Source: Tritrichomonas foetus (Eukaryota; Parabasalia; Tritrichomonadida; Tritrichomonadidae). From it: a stretch of 16,690 nucleotides of DNA. Within the stretch, counting starts at the first letter, position 1. Every line of letters starts with the position of its first letter. Of this stretch, positions 16,667 through 16,690 are shown one piece after another. The notes below the pieces were generated by a model that saw nothing but the letters and a program-made list of their open reading frames with translations, was not told the origin of the DNA and did no database searches. Where the stretch lies: positions 31,586 through 48,275 of the forward strand of contig MLAK01000687.1 of NCBI GenBank assembly GCA_001839685.1, given 5' to 3'. The position numbers and the translations under genes are program-made.

Positions 16667-16690
16667 TTTAATTTTGTATTAAATTCATCA

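Larger units (their letters stand above)
15695..16690 (-). repeat. Right arm of a large inverted repeat, cut by the window edge
   Basis: Mirror of 14211-15206, with no difference found in the blocks compared. It carries the second Ubl gene and about 350 bp upstream of it. The arm continues at least to the last base of the window, so its true length is unknown. Confidence 0.95.

Noticed and set aside
14211..16690. Maverick/Polinton or other DNA transposon termini
   Set aside because: No integrase, DNA polymerase, capsid or transposase frame is present, and the outer ends cannot be seen in this window.

Overview
The window looks like nuclear DNA of an anaerobic flagellated protist, most probably a parabasalid (trichomonad), with Tritrichomonas as one candidate; I cannot name the species. 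Four things point there. It carries a fused [FeFe]-hydrogenase/NADPH-cytochrome-reductase gene. It carries an axonemal coiled-coil gene (CFAP100/DUF4200 type). The genes are AT-rich and intronless, separated by short spacers. Several start codons have a trichomonad-type initiator (TCA followed by a pyrimidine and A/T) about 10-45 nt upstream. All convincing reading frames follow the standard genetic code.

Layout. 547-3840 (+): an [FeFe] hydrogenase with an N-terminal [2Fe-2S] domain and a C-terminal flavodoxin/FAD/NADPH reductase module; the usual His-ligated [4Fe-4S] site is missing. 4002-4072 (-): tRNA-Gln(CUG) with a T-run pol III terminator. 4254-5729 (-): CFAP100-like axonemal protein. 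6313-6630 (-): a small His/Pro-rich protein ending in CCIY. 7083-10646 (-): one continuous reading frame of 1188 codons encoding four GAF domains followed by a class-I-type cyclic nucleotide phosphodiesterase domain. It is interrupted by TAA at 8130-8132 and TAG at 7488-7490, and its catalytic domain lacks key metal ligands. 10667-11912: mostly empty, with one possible gene relic. 11913-13628 (-): a type I surface protein with a strictly periodic six-residue Phe/Ser repeat (36 Phe in exact register). 14211-16690: a large palindrome with two arms of at least 996 bp, which match everywhere I compared them. Each arm carries the same 207-aa ubiquitin-like-domain gene, around a 488-bp geneless spacer; the right arm runs off the window edge.

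The genes do not form a pathway. The hydrogenase belongs to anaerobic electron disposal, the CFAP100-like protein to the flagellar axoneme, the GAF/PDE gene to cyclic-nucleotide signalling (probably degraded or non-catalytic), and the repeat protein to the cell surface. The most notable items are the palindrome with duplicated Ubl genes, the GAF-PDE gene broken by an insertion that looks like a transposon footprint, the exact hexad-repeat surface protein, and the unusual cofactor set of the hydrogenase fusion.
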